In this document: in pieces, positions 51,788-64,000 of the stretch
How positions within the stretch are numbered: the stretch's first letter is position 1
Layout of the letters: each line of letters starts with the position of its first letter
From: Pseudacidovorax intermedius
GTDB taxonomy: Bacteria > Pseudomonadota > Gammaproteobacteria > Burkholderiales > Burkholderiaceae_C
Direction: 5' to 3'
Assembly (NCBI RefSeq): GCF_001476815.1
Contig: NZ_LDSL01000030.1
Span: 62,001-126,000, forward strand
DNA length: 64,000 nucleotides
The notes under the pieces: model-generated
The model's input: only the letters and a program-made list of their open reading frames with translations
Databases searched by the model: none
Told to the model about the DNA's origin: nothing
Position numbers and translations under genes: made by a program

Positions 51788-52183
51788 ATGAACCGTACCG
51801 ACGACATCGGCAAGTTCCTCCTGCGCGCCACCCTGGGCGTACTGATCCTGCTGCACGGCATCGCCAAGCTGCCCAAGGGCGTGGATGGCATCGGCCACAT
51901 GCTGACCTCCCACGGCGTGCCCGCGGTGCTGGCCAACCTGGTCTACGTGGGCGAGATCGTGGCGCCGGCGCTGCTGATCGTCGGCTTCTTCACACGGCCG
52001 GCGGCGCTGGTGATCGCCATCAACATGCTGGTCGCCATCTGGCTGGTGCACATGGGCGACCTGGCGAAGTTCAGCGCCAACGGCGGCTGGGCGCTGGAAC
52101 TGCAGGGCATGTTCCTGGCGGCGGCCCTCGCCATCGCCATGATCGGCGGCGGCCGCATCGGCGCGGGCGGGCGCTTCAACTGA
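51788..52183 (+). CDS. DoxX family membrane protein
   Basis: The 131-residue protein has four hydrophobic helices and the DoxX pattern: LLRATLGVLILLHGIAKLPKG, YVGEIVAPALLIVGFFTRPAALVIAINM, and a last helix after NGGWALELQGMF. DoxX-type proteins are small quinone- or redox-linked membrane proteins of mostly unknown function. It begins 57 bases after serB. Confidence 0.88.
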   Translation: MNRTDDIGKFLLRATLGVLILLHGIAKLPKGVDGIGHMLTSHGVPAVLANLVYVGEIVAPALLIVGFFTRPAALVIAINMLVAIWLVHMGDLAKFSANGGWALELQGMFLAAALAIAMIGGGRIGAGGRFN

Positions 52184-52253
52184 AGGCGGCGGCACGGGCC
52201 GCCCGACCATCGGCGCCGGTCACGCCATCAGGCGTCGGCCAGGCTCGTCCGCA

Positions 52254-52793
52254 TCAATCGTCGTCGGATGCATCCAATCCCGGAAACAGCACCTCGTTGA
52301 AGCCGAATCGGGTGAAGTCGCGCACCCGCATGGGATAGAGCTTGCCGATCAGGTGATCGCATTCATGCTGCACGACGCGGGCATGGAAGCCTTCCACCTC
52401 ACGGTCGATGGGGTCCCCATAGGGATCGAAGCCGCTGTAGTGGATGCGCTTCCAGCGCGGCACCACGCCCCTCAGGCCAGGCACCGACAGGCAGCCTTCC
52501 CAACCCTCTTCTTCCTCGTCACCCTGCGGCACGATGACCGGGTTGAGGAGCACCGTGCGCGGCACGAGCGGTGCCTCCGGATATCGGGGATTGGGTGCGT
52601 TGGTGCCGAAGATCACCAGTTGCAGATCCACACCGATCTGCGGCGCGGCCAAGCCGGCGCCGTTGACCGCATGCATGGTCTCGAACATGTCCCGCACCAG
52701 CAGGTGCAGTTCGTCGGTGTCGAAGGCCTGCACCGGCTGCGCGACGCGCAGCAGCCGGGCATCGCCCATCTTCAGGATTTCTCGGATCGCCAT
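52254..52793 (-). CDS. def: Peptide deformylase
   Basis: The 179-residue metalloenzyme removes the N-formyl group from nascent proteins. Its three motifs are intact: [10 protein letters not shown] (45-54), EGCLSVPG (99-106, Cys ligand) and QHECDH (142-147, two His ligands and catalytic Glu). It is not next to fmt, unlike the usual def-fmt pair, so it may be an extra copy. It stands alone, converging on the DoxX gene. Confidence 0.95.
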   Translation of the reverse strand: MAIREILKMGDARLLRVAQPVQAFDTDELHLLVRDMFETMHAVNGAGLAAPQIGVDLQLVIFGTNAPNPRYPEAPLVPRTVLLNPVIVPQGDEEEEGWEGCLSVPGLRGVVPRWKRIHYSGFDPYGDPIDREVEGFHARVVQHECDHLIGKLYPMRVRDFTRFGFNEVLFPGLDASDDD

Positions 52794-52893
52794 AGGCCGA
52801 TTGTGGCGCCGGGCGCGCTGCCGCGGAATCCGACCTCAACGGCCTCCGGCGCCAGGACGTTGCGGGTCGTCCCGGCTCGACGCCGTGACCAGG

Positions 52894-53397
52894 TCAAGGC
52901 GTGTTGCCGGAGTCTTGCCGCGGTGCGGGATTGATGGTGCCCGTGCCCACCCGGGGATCGCCGAAGGGCACACCGCCGACGCCGGGCCGGCCACCGCCGC
53001 CCGGGCCGCGCGGCGGCACCGCGGGGACGCCCGGCACGACGCCCGGCAACTGGGCCTGCGGCGGGGGCGCCCCCCGCCAGCGGCCACGGTCGTTGTCCCG
53101 GTCGTTCCAGCCCGGACGGCCATAGCCCGGCGCAGGGTAGGCGCGCGGCGGCGGCCCGCCCCAGTAACGCGGACCCCGCTCGCGGTAGACGTCCACGCCC
53201 ACGTAGCCGCCCGGCACCACGGCAGGCTCGCCATAGTAGGGATAGGCCGGGTAGCTGGAGTACGCCGGATAGCTGGGATAGCTCTGATAAGTGGGATAGG
53301 TCGCCACGCCCGGCTGGTCGTAGACGGCGCAGCCGCCCATCAGCAAAGCCGCACCGAGCACCATTGCGCTTCCCGCACCACGCTTGAGGATCGTCAT
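52894..53397 (-). CDS. Tyr/Pro/Gly-rich lipoprotein, hypothetical
   Basis: The 167-residue product has a lipoprotein signal (LLMGGC), then a run of YPTYQSYPSYPAYSSYPAYPY units, a VDVYRERGPRYWGG segment and a long Pro/Gly/Arg-rich tail. Low complexity makes family assignment impossible. Such Tyr-Pro-rich surface lipoproteins are seen in Burkholderiales without known function. AGGAGA precedes the ATG at 53397. It lies between ligA and def on the same strand. Confidence 0.75.
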   Translation of the reverse strand: MTILKRGAGSAMVLGAALLMGGCAVYDQPGVATYPTYQSYPSYPAYSSYPAYPYYGEPAVVPGGYVGVDVYRERGPRYWGGPPPRAYPAPGYGRPGWNDRDNDRGRWRGAPPPQAQLPGVVPGVPAVPPRGPGGGGRPGVGGVPFGDPRVGTGTINPAPRQDSGNTP

Positions 53398-53534
53398 CGT
53401 TCTTTCTCCTGGCCAGGGGCCATGGACACACAACGTGGTTGGAGCGCCGCTGCCGACCCGCAGGTCCTCGGTGCCGCGTAACACGCGGTAAGAGTCGGCC
53501 TGCCGCCGGTCACGTAGGCGGTGGACCTGCGCCC

Positions 53535-56836
<3,302 letters not shown>

Positions 56837-56888
56837 TGGGATTGCTCTTCCGTGTTCTTGTTGTAAGGCGCGCGGGCGTGGCCGCGCG

Positions 56889-59800
56889 TCAGCCGACTTC
56901 GGCCATGCCGGCGGCGGATTCCATGTCCACGGCCACGATGCGCGAAACGCCCTGCTCCTGCATGGTCACGCCGATCAGCTGCTGCGCCATCTCCATGGCG
57001 ATCTTGTTGTGGCTGATGAAGAGGAACTGGGTGCCCCGGCTCATGGCCGACACCAGCCGCGCATAGCGCTCGGTGTTGGCGTCGTCCAGCGGCGCGTCCA
57101 CCTCGTCCAGCAGGCAGAAGGGCGCCGGGTTGAGCTGGAAGATGGCGAACACCAGCGCGATGGCCGTCAGCGCCTTCTCGCCGCCCGAGAGCAGGTGGAT
57201 GGTCTGGTTCTTCTTGCCCGGCGGCTGGGCCATGACCTGCACGCCGGCGTCCAGGATCTCGTCGCCGGTCATGATCAGCCGCGCATTGCCGCCGCCGAAC
57301 AGCTCCGGGAACATGCGGCTGAAATGCTCGTTGACGGTGTTGAAGGTGCCGCCCAGCAGCTCGCGGGTCTCGCCGTCGATCTTGCGGATGGCGTCTTCGA
57401 GCGTGGTGATGGCCTCGTTCAGGTCGGCCGACTGGGCGTCGAGGAAGGTCTTGCGCTCGCGGGCGCTGGTGAGTTCGTCCAGCGCCGCCAGGTTGACGGC
57501 GCCCAGGCCGGCCACCTCGCGGTGCAGGCGGTCGATTTCGCCCTGCAGGCCGGCGAGGCGCACCTTGTCGGCCTCGATGGAGGCGGCGATGGCCTCGCGG
57601 TCGGCCTGCGCGTCGGCCAGCAACTGCTCGTACTGCTCCAGGCCCAGGCGCGCCGCCTGCTCCTTGAGCTGCATCTCGGTGATGCGCTGGCGCAGCGGGT
57701 CGAGCGCGCGCTCGATCTGCAGCCGCCGCTCGTCGCTGGCGCGCAGCTTCTGCGTCAGGTCGTCGTACTGGCTGCGCATGGCGCCCAGCGCGGCCTCGCG
57801 CTCGGCCTTGAGGTTCAGGGCATCCTGCAGGCCGGCCTGCGCCGCGGCGTCGGACAGGCGGGCCAGTTCGCCCTCGGCCCGCTCGCGCTCGTCGGCCAGG
57901 GCCACGGTCTGCTGGCGGGCGGTGTCGATGGCGCGACCGAGTTCGGCGCGGCGCGCCTCCAGCGTGCGCTGCGAGAAGGTGGATTCCTGCACCTGCCGCT
58001 CCAGGCTGCGGTGCTGCTCGCGGGCGGCGTCCAGCTTGCGGCTGGCCTCGATGACGCGCTCTTCGAGTTCTGCATGGCGCTCCTGGCTGTCGGCCAGTTG
58101 CAGGTCCAGTTCCTCGAAGCGGGCCTCGGCGGCGACGCGGCGCTCCTGCAGTTCTTCAAGTTGCGCTTCGACCTCGCCCAGGTCCGCGTTCAGCTGCTCG
58201 CTGCGGGCGCGCGCCTGCTCGGCCTGCTGCGACAGGCGCAGCGTCTCGACCTGCAGTTCGTGGGCACGGGCGCGGGTCTGGTCGGCCTCGCGGCGGGCGC
58301 CGACCAGCCGGCCGGCGGCGTCGGCATAGGCGGCCTCGGCGCGCACGAGCGCGGTGCGCGCCTCTTCGGCGATCAGGCCCTGGGCGCGCAGCTCGCGCTC
58401 CAGGCTCTCCATTTCCTGCTGGCGGGCCAGCAGGCCGGCCTGTTCGGAATCCTGGGCATAGAAGCCCACGCTGTGGCGCGTGACCACATGGCCGGCCGCC
58501 ACGTAGATGGCCTCGCCGGGCTGCAGCCGCTCGCGGGCGGCCAGGGCCTCGTCCAGGCTGGCGGCGGTGAAGCAGCCATGCAGCCAGTCGGCCATCAGCG
58601 ACTGCAGGCCGGCATCGTGCAGGCGCAGCAGGTCGGCCAGGCGGGGCATGGCGCCGGGGGCGGCGGCCACCGGCGCGGCGGGCGGCGTGTAGAAGCTGAG
58701 CTTGGCGGGCGGCGCGTCGCTGGCGAAGGCGCGGGCCATTTCGAGGCGGGAAATTTCGAGGGCGCCCATGCGATCGCGCAGCGCGGCTTCTAGCGCGGCC
58801 TCCCAGCCGGGCTCCACATGCAGGCGGCTCCACAGGCCCTGCAGGCCGTCCAGGCCGTGCTTGGCGAGCCAGGGACGCAGCTTGCCGTCCGTCTTGACCT
58901 TCTCCTGCAGGGCGCGCAGGGCTTCCAGCCGGGCGGACAGTTCGGCCTGGCGGGCGCCCTCGGTGTTGACGGCCTGCTGGCGGGCGCGGCGGTCGTCGTC
59001 GAGCTGCGGCACGCGCTCCTGCAGGTCCATCAGGCGCGCCTCGGATTCGCTGGCGGCTTCCTCGGCCATGGCGAATTCCTCGCGCAAGGCTTCCAGCTTG
59101 GCCTCGTCGGGCGCATTCAGGGCCTGGCGGTCGGCGCGCAGGCGGTCGCTGCGCTGCGCCAACTGGCGCACCTGGTCGTCGATGTTGCGCTGGTCGGCGG
59201 CCAGCACCTGGATCTGCTGCTGCACCTGCACCACGGCGCCGCGCTGGCCGTTGGCGGTTTCCTGCGCGCGCTGGCGGGCGTCCTCCAGCTCGGGCAGGCG
59301 GGCTTCCTGTTCTTCGAGTTGCGCGGCCAGGATGGCGGCCTGCTCCTCGGCATCGATGCCGGCGCCGGCCAGGTTCTCCAGTTCGGCTTCGGCGTCGGCG
59401 CGGCGGGTGTCCCACTGTTGGATCTGCTCGACCAGCTGGGCCAGGCGCTGCTGCACGCGCTGGCGGCCTTCGACCACGTAGCGGATCTCGCCCTCCAGCC
59501 GGCCGACCTCGGCGCTGGCCTCGTAGAGCTTGCCCTGGGCCTGGTTGACCTGGTCGCCGGCGCCGTAGTGGGCCTGGCGGATGGTCTCCAGCTCGGCCTC
59601 GATGTGACGCAGGTCGGCCATGCGCGATTCGAGGTCGTTGACCGCCTGGCGGCCTTCGGCCTGCACGCGCTGCTGGTCGGCCTCGGCATCGGCGCGTTTG
59701 AGGAACCACAGCTGGTGCTGCTTGCGCGTGGCCTCGGCCTGCAGCTGGTTGTAGCGCGCGGCCACCTCGGCCTGCTTCTCCAGCTTCTCGAGGTTGGCGT

Positions 59801-60404
59801 TGAGCTCGCGCAGGATGTCCTCGACCCGGGTCAGGTTCTCGCGCGTGTCGGACAGGCGGTTCTCGGTCTCGCGGCGGCGCTCCTTGTACTTGGAGACGCC
59901 GGCGGCCTCTTCCAGGAACAGCCGCAGCTCCTCGGGCTTGGATTCGATGATCCGGCTGATCGTGCCCTGGCCGATGATGGCGTAGGCCCGCGGGCCCAGG
60001 CCGGTGCCCAGGAACACGTCCTGCACGTCACGGCGGCGCACCGGCTGGTTGTTGATGAAGTAGCTGCTGTTGCCGTCGCGCGTGAGCACGCGCTTGACCG
60101 CGATCTCGGTGAACTGGCTCCACTGGCCGCCGGCGCGGTGGTCGGCGTTGTCGAACACCAGCTCCACGCTGGCGCGGCTGGCCTGCTTGCGGCTGGTGGT
60201 GCCGTTGAAGATCACGTCCTGCATGGACTCGCCGCGCAGCTCGGAGGCGCGCGACTCGCCCAGCACCCAGCGCACCGCGTCCATGATGTTGGACTTGCCG
60301 CAGCCGTTGGGGCCCACCACGCCCACCAGCTGGCCGGGCAGCATGAAGTTGGTCGGCTCAGCGAAGGACTTGAACCCGGAAAGCTTGATGGAGTTGAGAC
60401 GCAC
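56889..60404 (-). CDS. smc: Chromosome segregation protein SMC
   Basis: The 1171-residue condensin subunit has the N-terminal Walker A GPNGCGKSN (31-39), a long coiled coil broken by a hinge (~520-660), and a C-terminal LSGGEKALTAIA signature with the DEVDAPLDD Walker B. It folds back to bring both ends into one ATPase head that works with ScpAB. The start is GTG at 60404 (reading VRLNSIKLSGFKSF); the frame extends upstream without similarity. It heads smc-zipA-ligA. Confidence 0.97.
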   Translation of the reverse strand: MRLNSIKLSGFKSFAEPTNFMLPGQLVGVVGPNGCGKSNIMDAVRWVLGESRASELRGESMQDVIFNGTTSRKQASRASVELVFDNADHRAGGQWSQFTEIAVKRVLTRDGNSSYFINNQPVRRRDVQDVFLGTGLGPRAYAIIGQGTISRIIESKPEELRLFLEEAAGVSKYKERRRETENRLSDTRENLTRVEDILRELNANLEKLEKQAEVAARYNQLQAEATRKQHQLWFLKRADAEADQQRVQAEGRQAVNDLESRMADLRHIEAELETIRQAHYGAGDQVNQAQGKLYEASAEVGRLEGEIRYVVEGRQRVQQRLAQLVEQIQQWDTRRADAEAELENLAGAGIDAEEQAAILAAQLEEQEARLPELEDARQRAQETANGQRGAVVQVQQQIQVLAADQRNIDDQVRQLAQRSDRLRADRQALNAPDEAKLEALREEFAMAEEAASESEARLMDLQERVPQLDDDRRARQQAVNTEGARQAELSARLEALRALQEKVKTDGKLRPWLAKHGLDGLQGLWSRLHVEPGWEAALEAALRDRMGALEISRLEMARAFASDAPPAKLSFYTPPAAPVAAAPGAMPRLADLLRLHDAGLQSLMADWLHGCFTAASLDEALAARERLQPGEAIYVAAGHVVTRHSVGFYAQDSEQAGLLARQQEMESLERELRAQGLIAEEARTALVRAEAAYADAAGRLVGARREADQTRARAHELQVETLRLSQQAEQARARSEQLNADLGEVEAQLEELQERRVAAEARFEELDLQLADSQERHAELEERVIEASRKLDAAREQHRSLERQVQESTFSQRTLEARRAELGRAIDTARQQTVALADERERAEGELARLSDAAAQAGLQDALNLKAEREAALGAMRSQYDDLTQKLRASDERRLQIERALDPLRQRITEMQLKEQAARLGLEQYEQLLADAQADREAIAASIEADKVRLAGLQGEIDRLHREVAGLGAVNLAALDELTSARERKTFLDAQSADLNEAITTLEDAIRKIDGETRELLGGTFNTVNEHFSRMFPELFGGGNARLIMTGDEILDAGVQVMAQPPGKKNQTIHLLSGGEKALTAIALVFAIFQLNPAPFCLLDEVDAPLDDANTERYARLVSAMSRGTQFLFISHNKIAMEMAQQLIGVTMQEQGVSRIVAVDMESAAGMAEVG

Positions 60405-60498
60405 CGCAGACGGGCAGCAAGGCCAAGATGTTGATATACAAGGAGAAAGTGCGCAGGCCGTGCCTTGCCGCGCAAGGGCAGGATGATAACGTGCGCCC

Positions 60499-61266
60499 AT
60501 GCGCCTTCCCCTGCCCGCTTCCCCTGCGCCGATGCACCCGCCCCGCCTGCTGCTCGCCGCCGCGCTCGTCGCCCTCTGCACCGTGCTCGCCGGCTGCGGC
60601 ATGTTCCACGACACCAAGCGCGCCGAACCCTACACCCAGGGCGAATGGATGGAATCCGGCGCCAACCGTGTGGCCAACCTGGCGCTGCGCGACAACCTGG
60701 AATCGGTGCGCCGTGTCCAGCTGTCGCTGTACCGGCGCAATCCGCGCGAATGGCGCAAGTGGGCCGCGAGCGCCGACGATGCCGTGGCCCGCACCTGGCA
60801 GGCCATCGACCCGGGCCTGCCCCTGCCCTGGCTGCGCGGCGCCAGCGGCATCGAGGCCGTGCGCCTGGCCTTCGCGCCGCCCGAGACCTACGCCGGCGAC
60901 CGCGTCGCCGCACTCGTGACCGGCTGGGCCGCCCTGCTCAAGCAGGCCAACGGCGACACCTGGCGGCAGACCATGATCGACGGCATCAGCGCCGAGAACG
61001 CCTTCCGCGCCGCGCGCAATTTCGAGATCTCGCTGTGGCTGCTGACCTCGCGCACCGGCGCCGACGGCCAGCCGCTGCTGCTGTCCACCGAGATCAGCGA
61101 GCGCGGCCGCAACCTGCTGGTGGACCGCGAGCTCTCCAAGGTGGTGGCGCGGCTGGACCTGCTGGCCGCCCAGGCCGACGAGAAGTACCGGCGCGCCGCG
61201 CTGGACTTCGGCCAGAACTGGCTCATGGGCAACCTGGGGCCGCTGCTGGCGATGGTGCCGCGCTGA
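60499..61266 (+). CDS. Hypothetical lipoprotein
   Basis: The 255-residue product has a lipoprotein signal with LAGC (C33 from this start; C22 from the alternative ATG at 60532). The rest is soluble and helical, with RVQLSLYRRNPREWRKWAASADDAVARTW and FEISLWLLTSRTGADGQPLL. It is found as an uncharacterised lipoprotein in Comamonadaceae as far as I recall; no family name comes to mind. It diverges from smc and precedes the ParA-like gene. Confidence 0.75.
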   Translation: MRLPLPASPAPMHPPRLLLAAALVALCTVLAGCGMFHDTKRAEPYTQGEWMESGANRVANLALRDNLESVRRVQLSLYRRNPREWRKWAASADDAVARTWQAIDPGLPLPWLRGASGIEAVRLAFAPPETYAGDRVAALVTGWAALLKQANGDTWRQTMIDGISAENAFRAARNFEISLWLLTSRTGADGQPLLLSTEISERGRNLLVDRELSKVVARLDLLAAQADEKYRRAALDFGQNWLMGNLGPLLAMVPR

Positions 61267-61439
61267 ACGGCCGCGCCGCCGCCGGCAGAATCGGGCGAAG
61301 ACGGCGAACGGGCACCGCCGCATCGCCGCCGTCACCGAGCCGTTTCTAGAATGCGCCCGCACAACCCGTGCAAACCCTGCCCGCCATGCCGCGGGCCGCA
61401 TCCACGGGCCGCGTCCTCTTCCCCTCTCCCCTCCTGCAC

Positions 61440-62132
61440 ATGAGCACCCTGAACTTCATCGGTGGCGAAAAAGGCGGTGTCGGCAAGTCCGTCACCTCGC
61501 GCCTGCTGGCCCAGTACTTCATCGACCGCGGCCGTCCCTTCATCGGCTTCGACACCGACCGTTCGCACAACTCCTTCACCCGCTTCTACGAAGGCTTCGC
61601 CTCACCCGTGGCGGTGGACAGCTTCGAGGGCCTGGACACCGTGGTGAACGGCTTCGAAGAGCATCCCGAGCGCAGCGTGATCGTCGACCTGGCCGCGCAG
61701 ACCCAGGCGCCGCTGGCCCGCTGGATCGCCGAGTCGCAGCTCTTCGACGTGTTCGACGAACTGGAGATCCCGGTCGTGTTCTGGCACGTCATGGACGACG
61801 GCCGCGACTCCACCGACATGCTCGGCCGCCTGGTCGACACCTACGGCACCCGCGCGCGCTACGTGGTGGTGCAGAACCAGGGCCGCGGCAGCGACTTCTC
61901 CACCTTCGACGGCTCGCCCGCCCAGGTCAAGGCCCGCGAGCACGGCGCCCAGTTCATCACCCTGCCCCGGCTGCAGGAGGCGACGATGCGCAAGATCGAC
62001 GCCCACAACACCTCCTTCTGGAAGGCCGTCAACGACAAGACCGGCCCCGAGGCGCTGGGCCTGCTGGAGCGCCAGCGCGTCAAGGGCTGGCTGGTGCAGG
62101 TCTACGGGCAGTTCGACACGCTCGGTCTATAA
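61440..62132 (+). CDS. Orphan ParA/MinD-like P-loop ATPase
   Basis: The 230-residue protein has a deviant Walker A (GGEKGGVGKSVTS; K11-S17 span) and a DTDRSHNSF loop in place of the usual D-D-P-Q. DLAAQTQAPLARWI lies in the Walker B region. It thus belongs to the SIMIBI/ParA class, but has no ParB, MinC or plasmid gene beside it. Relatives of this form appear as conjugation- or chromosome-linked proteins of unknown role. The ATG at 61440 matches the conserved start. It is likely cytosolic and dimeric. Confidence 0.78.
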   Translation: MSTLNFIGGEKGGVGKSVTSRLLAQYFIDRGRPFIGFDTDRSHNSFTRFYEGFASPVAVDSFEGLDTVVNGFEEHPERSVIVDLAAQTQAPLARWIAESQLFDVFDELEIPVVFWHVMDDGRDSTDMLGRLVDTYGTRARYVVVQNQGRGSDFSTFDGSPAQVKAREHGAQFITLPRLQEATMRKIDAHNTSFWKAVNDKTGPEALGLLERQRVKGWLVQVYGQFDTLGL

Positions 62133-62162
62133 GTCGACGCGGGCGGCTCTGCGCAGCGCCGC

Positions 62163-63344
62163 TCAGTTCGCCGCGCCGCCGGCCGGCGGCGCGAGCAGCA
62201 CCGACGCGTCCACGTCGTCGATGTGCGTGCGGCCGCAGAAGGCCATGGTCAGGTCCAGCTCGCGCTGGATGATCTGCAGCACACGCGTCACCCCGGCCTC
62301 GCCGAAGGCGCCCAGTCCGTAGAGGAAGGCGCGGCCGATCATCGTGCCGCGTGCGCCCAGCGCGCGGGCCTTGAGCACGTCCTGGCCGCTGCGCACGCCG
62401 CTGTCCATCCACACCTCGATCCCGCGCCCCACCGCCTGGGCGACGGCGGGCAGTGCGCGGATGGCGGACGGCGCGCCGTCCAGTTGCCGGCCGCCATGGT
62501 TGGAGACGACGAGCGCGTCCGCGCCGCAGTCCACCGCCCGGCGCGCATCCTCCGCATCCAGGATGCCCTTGAGCACCAGCGGCCCACCCCAGCGGCGCTT
62601 GATCCATTCGACGTCCGCCCACGACAGCGAGGGGTCGAACTGCGCGTTGGTCCAGGCCGCCAGCGAGGCCATGTCGTCCACGCCTTTCACATGGCCCACG
62701 ATGTTGCCGAAGCTGCGCCGGCGCGTGCCCAGCATGCCCAGGCACCAGCGGGTGCGCAGCGCCAGGTCCAGCAGGTTGCGCAGCGTGGGCCGCGGGGGCA
62801 CCGACAGGCCGTTGCGGATGTCAGCATGGCGCTGGCCCATCACCGGCAGGTCGAGCGTGAGCTGGAGCGCGCTGCAGTTGGCGGCTTTGGCGCGCTCGAT
62901 CAGCGACTCGATGAAGGCGCGGTCGCGCATCACGTAGAGCTGGAACCAGAAGGGATGCCGCCCCGTGTGCGCGGCGACGTCCTCCAGCGCGCAGATGCTC
63001 ATGGTCGACAGCGTGAAGGGCACGCCGAAGTCGCGCGCCGCCCGCGCGGCCAGGATCTCGCCGTCGGCATGCTGCATGCCCGTGAGGCCCGTCGGCGCCA
63101 GCGCCACCGGCATGGCGACCGGCTGGCCGAGCATCGTGGTCGCGACCGTGCGCCGCGAGATGTCCCGCGCCACGCTCTGGCGAAGCAGCAGTTGCTGAAA
63201 GTCGCGCTCGTTGGCGCGGTAGGTCGATTCGCTCCACGAACCCGAATCGACGTACTCGTAGAACATGCGCGGCACCCGCGCGCGGGCGACGCGGCGCAGG
63301 TCTTCCACGCAGGTCATGCGCGCGAGCGCGGCCGGCGCGCTCAC
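62163..63344 (-). CDS. lldD: FMN-dependent alpha-hydroxy acid dehydrogenase (L-lactate dehydrogenase-like)
   Basis: The 393-residue TIM-barrel flavoenzyme oxidises L-lactate or another L-2-hydroxy acid. It has YEYVDSGSWSESTYRANERDF, MPVALAPTGLTGMQHADGE, FQLYVMRDR, LVLKGILDAEDA and the active-site SNHGGRQLDGAPSAI with catalytic His and Arg. MDSGVRSGQDVLKA and GRAFLYGLGAFGEAGV hold the FMN phosphate. Substrate within the family is uncertain. It follows the Bug gene on the same strand by 46 bases, so that binding protein may capture the hydroxy acid. Confidence 0.92.
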   Translation of the reverse strand: MSAPAALARMTCVEDLRRVARARVPRMFYEYVDSGSWSESTYRANERDFQQLLLRQSVARDISRRTVATTMLGQPVAMPVALAPTGLTGMQHADGEILAARAARDFGVPFTLSTMSICALEDVAAHTGRHPFWFQLYVMRDRAFIESLIERAKAANCSALQLTLDLPVMGQRHADIRNGLSVPPRPTLRNLLDLALRTRWCLGMLGTRRRSFGNIVGHVKGVDDMASLAAWTNAQFDPSLSWADVEWIKRRWGGPLVLKGILDAEDARRAVDCGADALVVSNHGGRQLDGAPSAIRALPAVAQAVGRGIEVWMDSGVRSGQDVLKARALGARGTMIGRAFLYGLGAFGEAGVTRVLQIIQRELDLTMAFCGRTHIDDVDASVLLAPPAGGAAN

Positions 63345-63390
63345 GGCCGCGCCTTCGACGCAGCAACCGGCCGCGAGGACGGACGGGCGC

Positions 63391-64000
63391 TCATTCGGCG
63401 ACGATGTTCTGCGCGCGGATCAGCTGGCCCCAGCGCTGCGACTCCTGCACGATGCTGCGGCCGAGTTCGGCCGGCGGCTCGAAGGCGGGCACGGCGCCCT
63501 GCTGCGCAGCCACCTGCGCCATGTCGGGCGCGGCCATCGCGGTGCGCACTGCACTGCCGAGCCGCTCGACCACGGCATCGGGCGTGCCCGCGGGGGCGAG
63601 CAGGAACACGCGCGGCGCCGCATCGAAGCCCGGCACGGCCGCGGCCAGCGGTGCGACATCCTCGGCGCCGGCCAGCTTGACGGGGCTCATCACCGCCAGC
63701 GCCTTCAGTCGCCCGCCCTTGGCCTGCGCCAGTGCCGACGTGGCGCTGACCACGCCCAGCGGCACCTGGCCGCTGATCACGTCCGGCACGATCTGCGCCG
63801 CGCCGCGGTAGGGGATGTGGGTGGCGAAGGTGCCGGTCTTGCCCTTGAACAGCTCGAAGCCCAGGTGCTGCACCGTGCCCACACCGGAGGTGGCGAAGGA
63901 ATAGTGGCCCGGCTTGGCCTTGAGGGCGGCCACCAGCTCCTGCGGTGTCTTCGCCGGAAAGCCGTTGCCCGCCACGATGATCAGCGGCAGCGTGAACAGG
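63391..64000 (-). CDS. Bug-family substrate-binding protein, C-terminal part
   Basis: About 203 residues are visible; the 5' end lies beyond the right edge. KPGHYSFATSGVGTVQHLGFELFKGKTG, HIPYRGAAQIVPDVISGQVPLG and the ALAVMSP and PGFDAAPRVFLLAPAGTPDAVVERL segments are typical of domain 2 and the return strand of Bug/TctC proteins. It precedes lldD in one transcript, so the ligand may be a hydroxy- or tricarboxylate. This is the second Bug protein in the window. Confidence 0.9.
   Translation of the reverse strand, partial: LFTLPLIIVAGNGFPAKTPQELVAALKAKPGHYSFATSGVGTVQHLGFELFKGKTGTFATHIPYRGAAQIVPDVISGQVPLGVVSATSALAQAKGGRLKALAVMSPVKLAGAEDVAPLAAAVPGFDAAPRVFLLAPAGTPDAVVERLGSAVRTAMAAPDMAQVAAQQGAVPAFEPPAELGRSIVQESQRWGQLIRAQNIVAE

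Overview
The window reads as a chromosomal segment from a high-GC betaproteobacterium, order Burkholderiales and most likely family Comamonadaceae (Variovorax/Xylophilus/Ramlibacter-like). The signs are GC-rich codon use, gene orders typical of the order (yebC-purD-hemF-nadD-rsfS-rlmH-maf-rng; smc-zipA-ligA; ispD-ispF), several Bug-type periplasmic binding proteins, and PHB-related genes (phaR, 3-hydroxybutyrate dehydrogenase). The genus is an inference. I see no IS element, integrase, prophage, CRISPR array or rRNA operon.

Layout. 1-3.0 kb: the tail of an AraC-type regulator, a VOC protein, a cytosine-deaminase-like amidohydrolase and a DUF1185 protein. 3.0-3.8 kb: an isolated type IV pilin gene in an AT-richer stretch, closed by a clear terminator. 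4.2-10.0 kb: a nitrite reduction unit (nirB, nirD, a nitrite/formate channel) followed by a PP2C phosphatase-protein kinase fusion and a tiny membrane protein. 10.0-13.6 kb, minus strand: tolB-pal-cpoB-tcdA, then tRNA-Lys. 13.8-17.0 kb: an MsbA-like exporter and a GAF-EAL phosphodiesterase. 17.1-24.0 kb, minus strand: an eight-gene, mostly overlapping housekeeping operon.

24.1-28.1 kb is the most interesting accessory block. It is a tightly coupled four-gene cassette: a flavin halogenase-like enzyme, a chorismatase, a lysophospholipid-acyltransferase-like protein and a family 2 glycosyltransferase. It looks like the starter-supply and tailoring arm of a halogenated aryl polyene (xanthomonadin-like) pathway, but no ketosynthase, ACP or dehydratase gene lies nearby. 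An 18-codon mini-ORF bridges two of its genes.

28.1-33 kb holds a GAF protein, a lipocalin, a large GT-C-like membrane protein, phaR, a zinc-ribbon-like protein and tRNA-Val with its own promoter and terminator. 33-43 kb holds relA, an alpha/beta hydrolase, bdhA, a SIMPL protein, an OmpR/EnvZ-type two-component system and an aldo/keto reductase. 41.7-45.9 kb is a catabolic island (LuxR regulator, DUF3237, Bug protein, tannase/feruloyl-esterase-like lipoprotein). 45.9-64 kb returns to housekeeping genes (ispF, ispD, mfd, serB, doxX, def, ligA, zipA, smc), then an orphan ParA-like ATPase, a lactate-dehydrogenase-like flavoenzyme and a truncated Bug protein.

Start sites were chosen from family alignment recalled from memory, Shine-Dalgarno-like sequences and coupling to neighbours. 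Several long open frames antisense to real genes were treated as GC-rich shadows and omitted.
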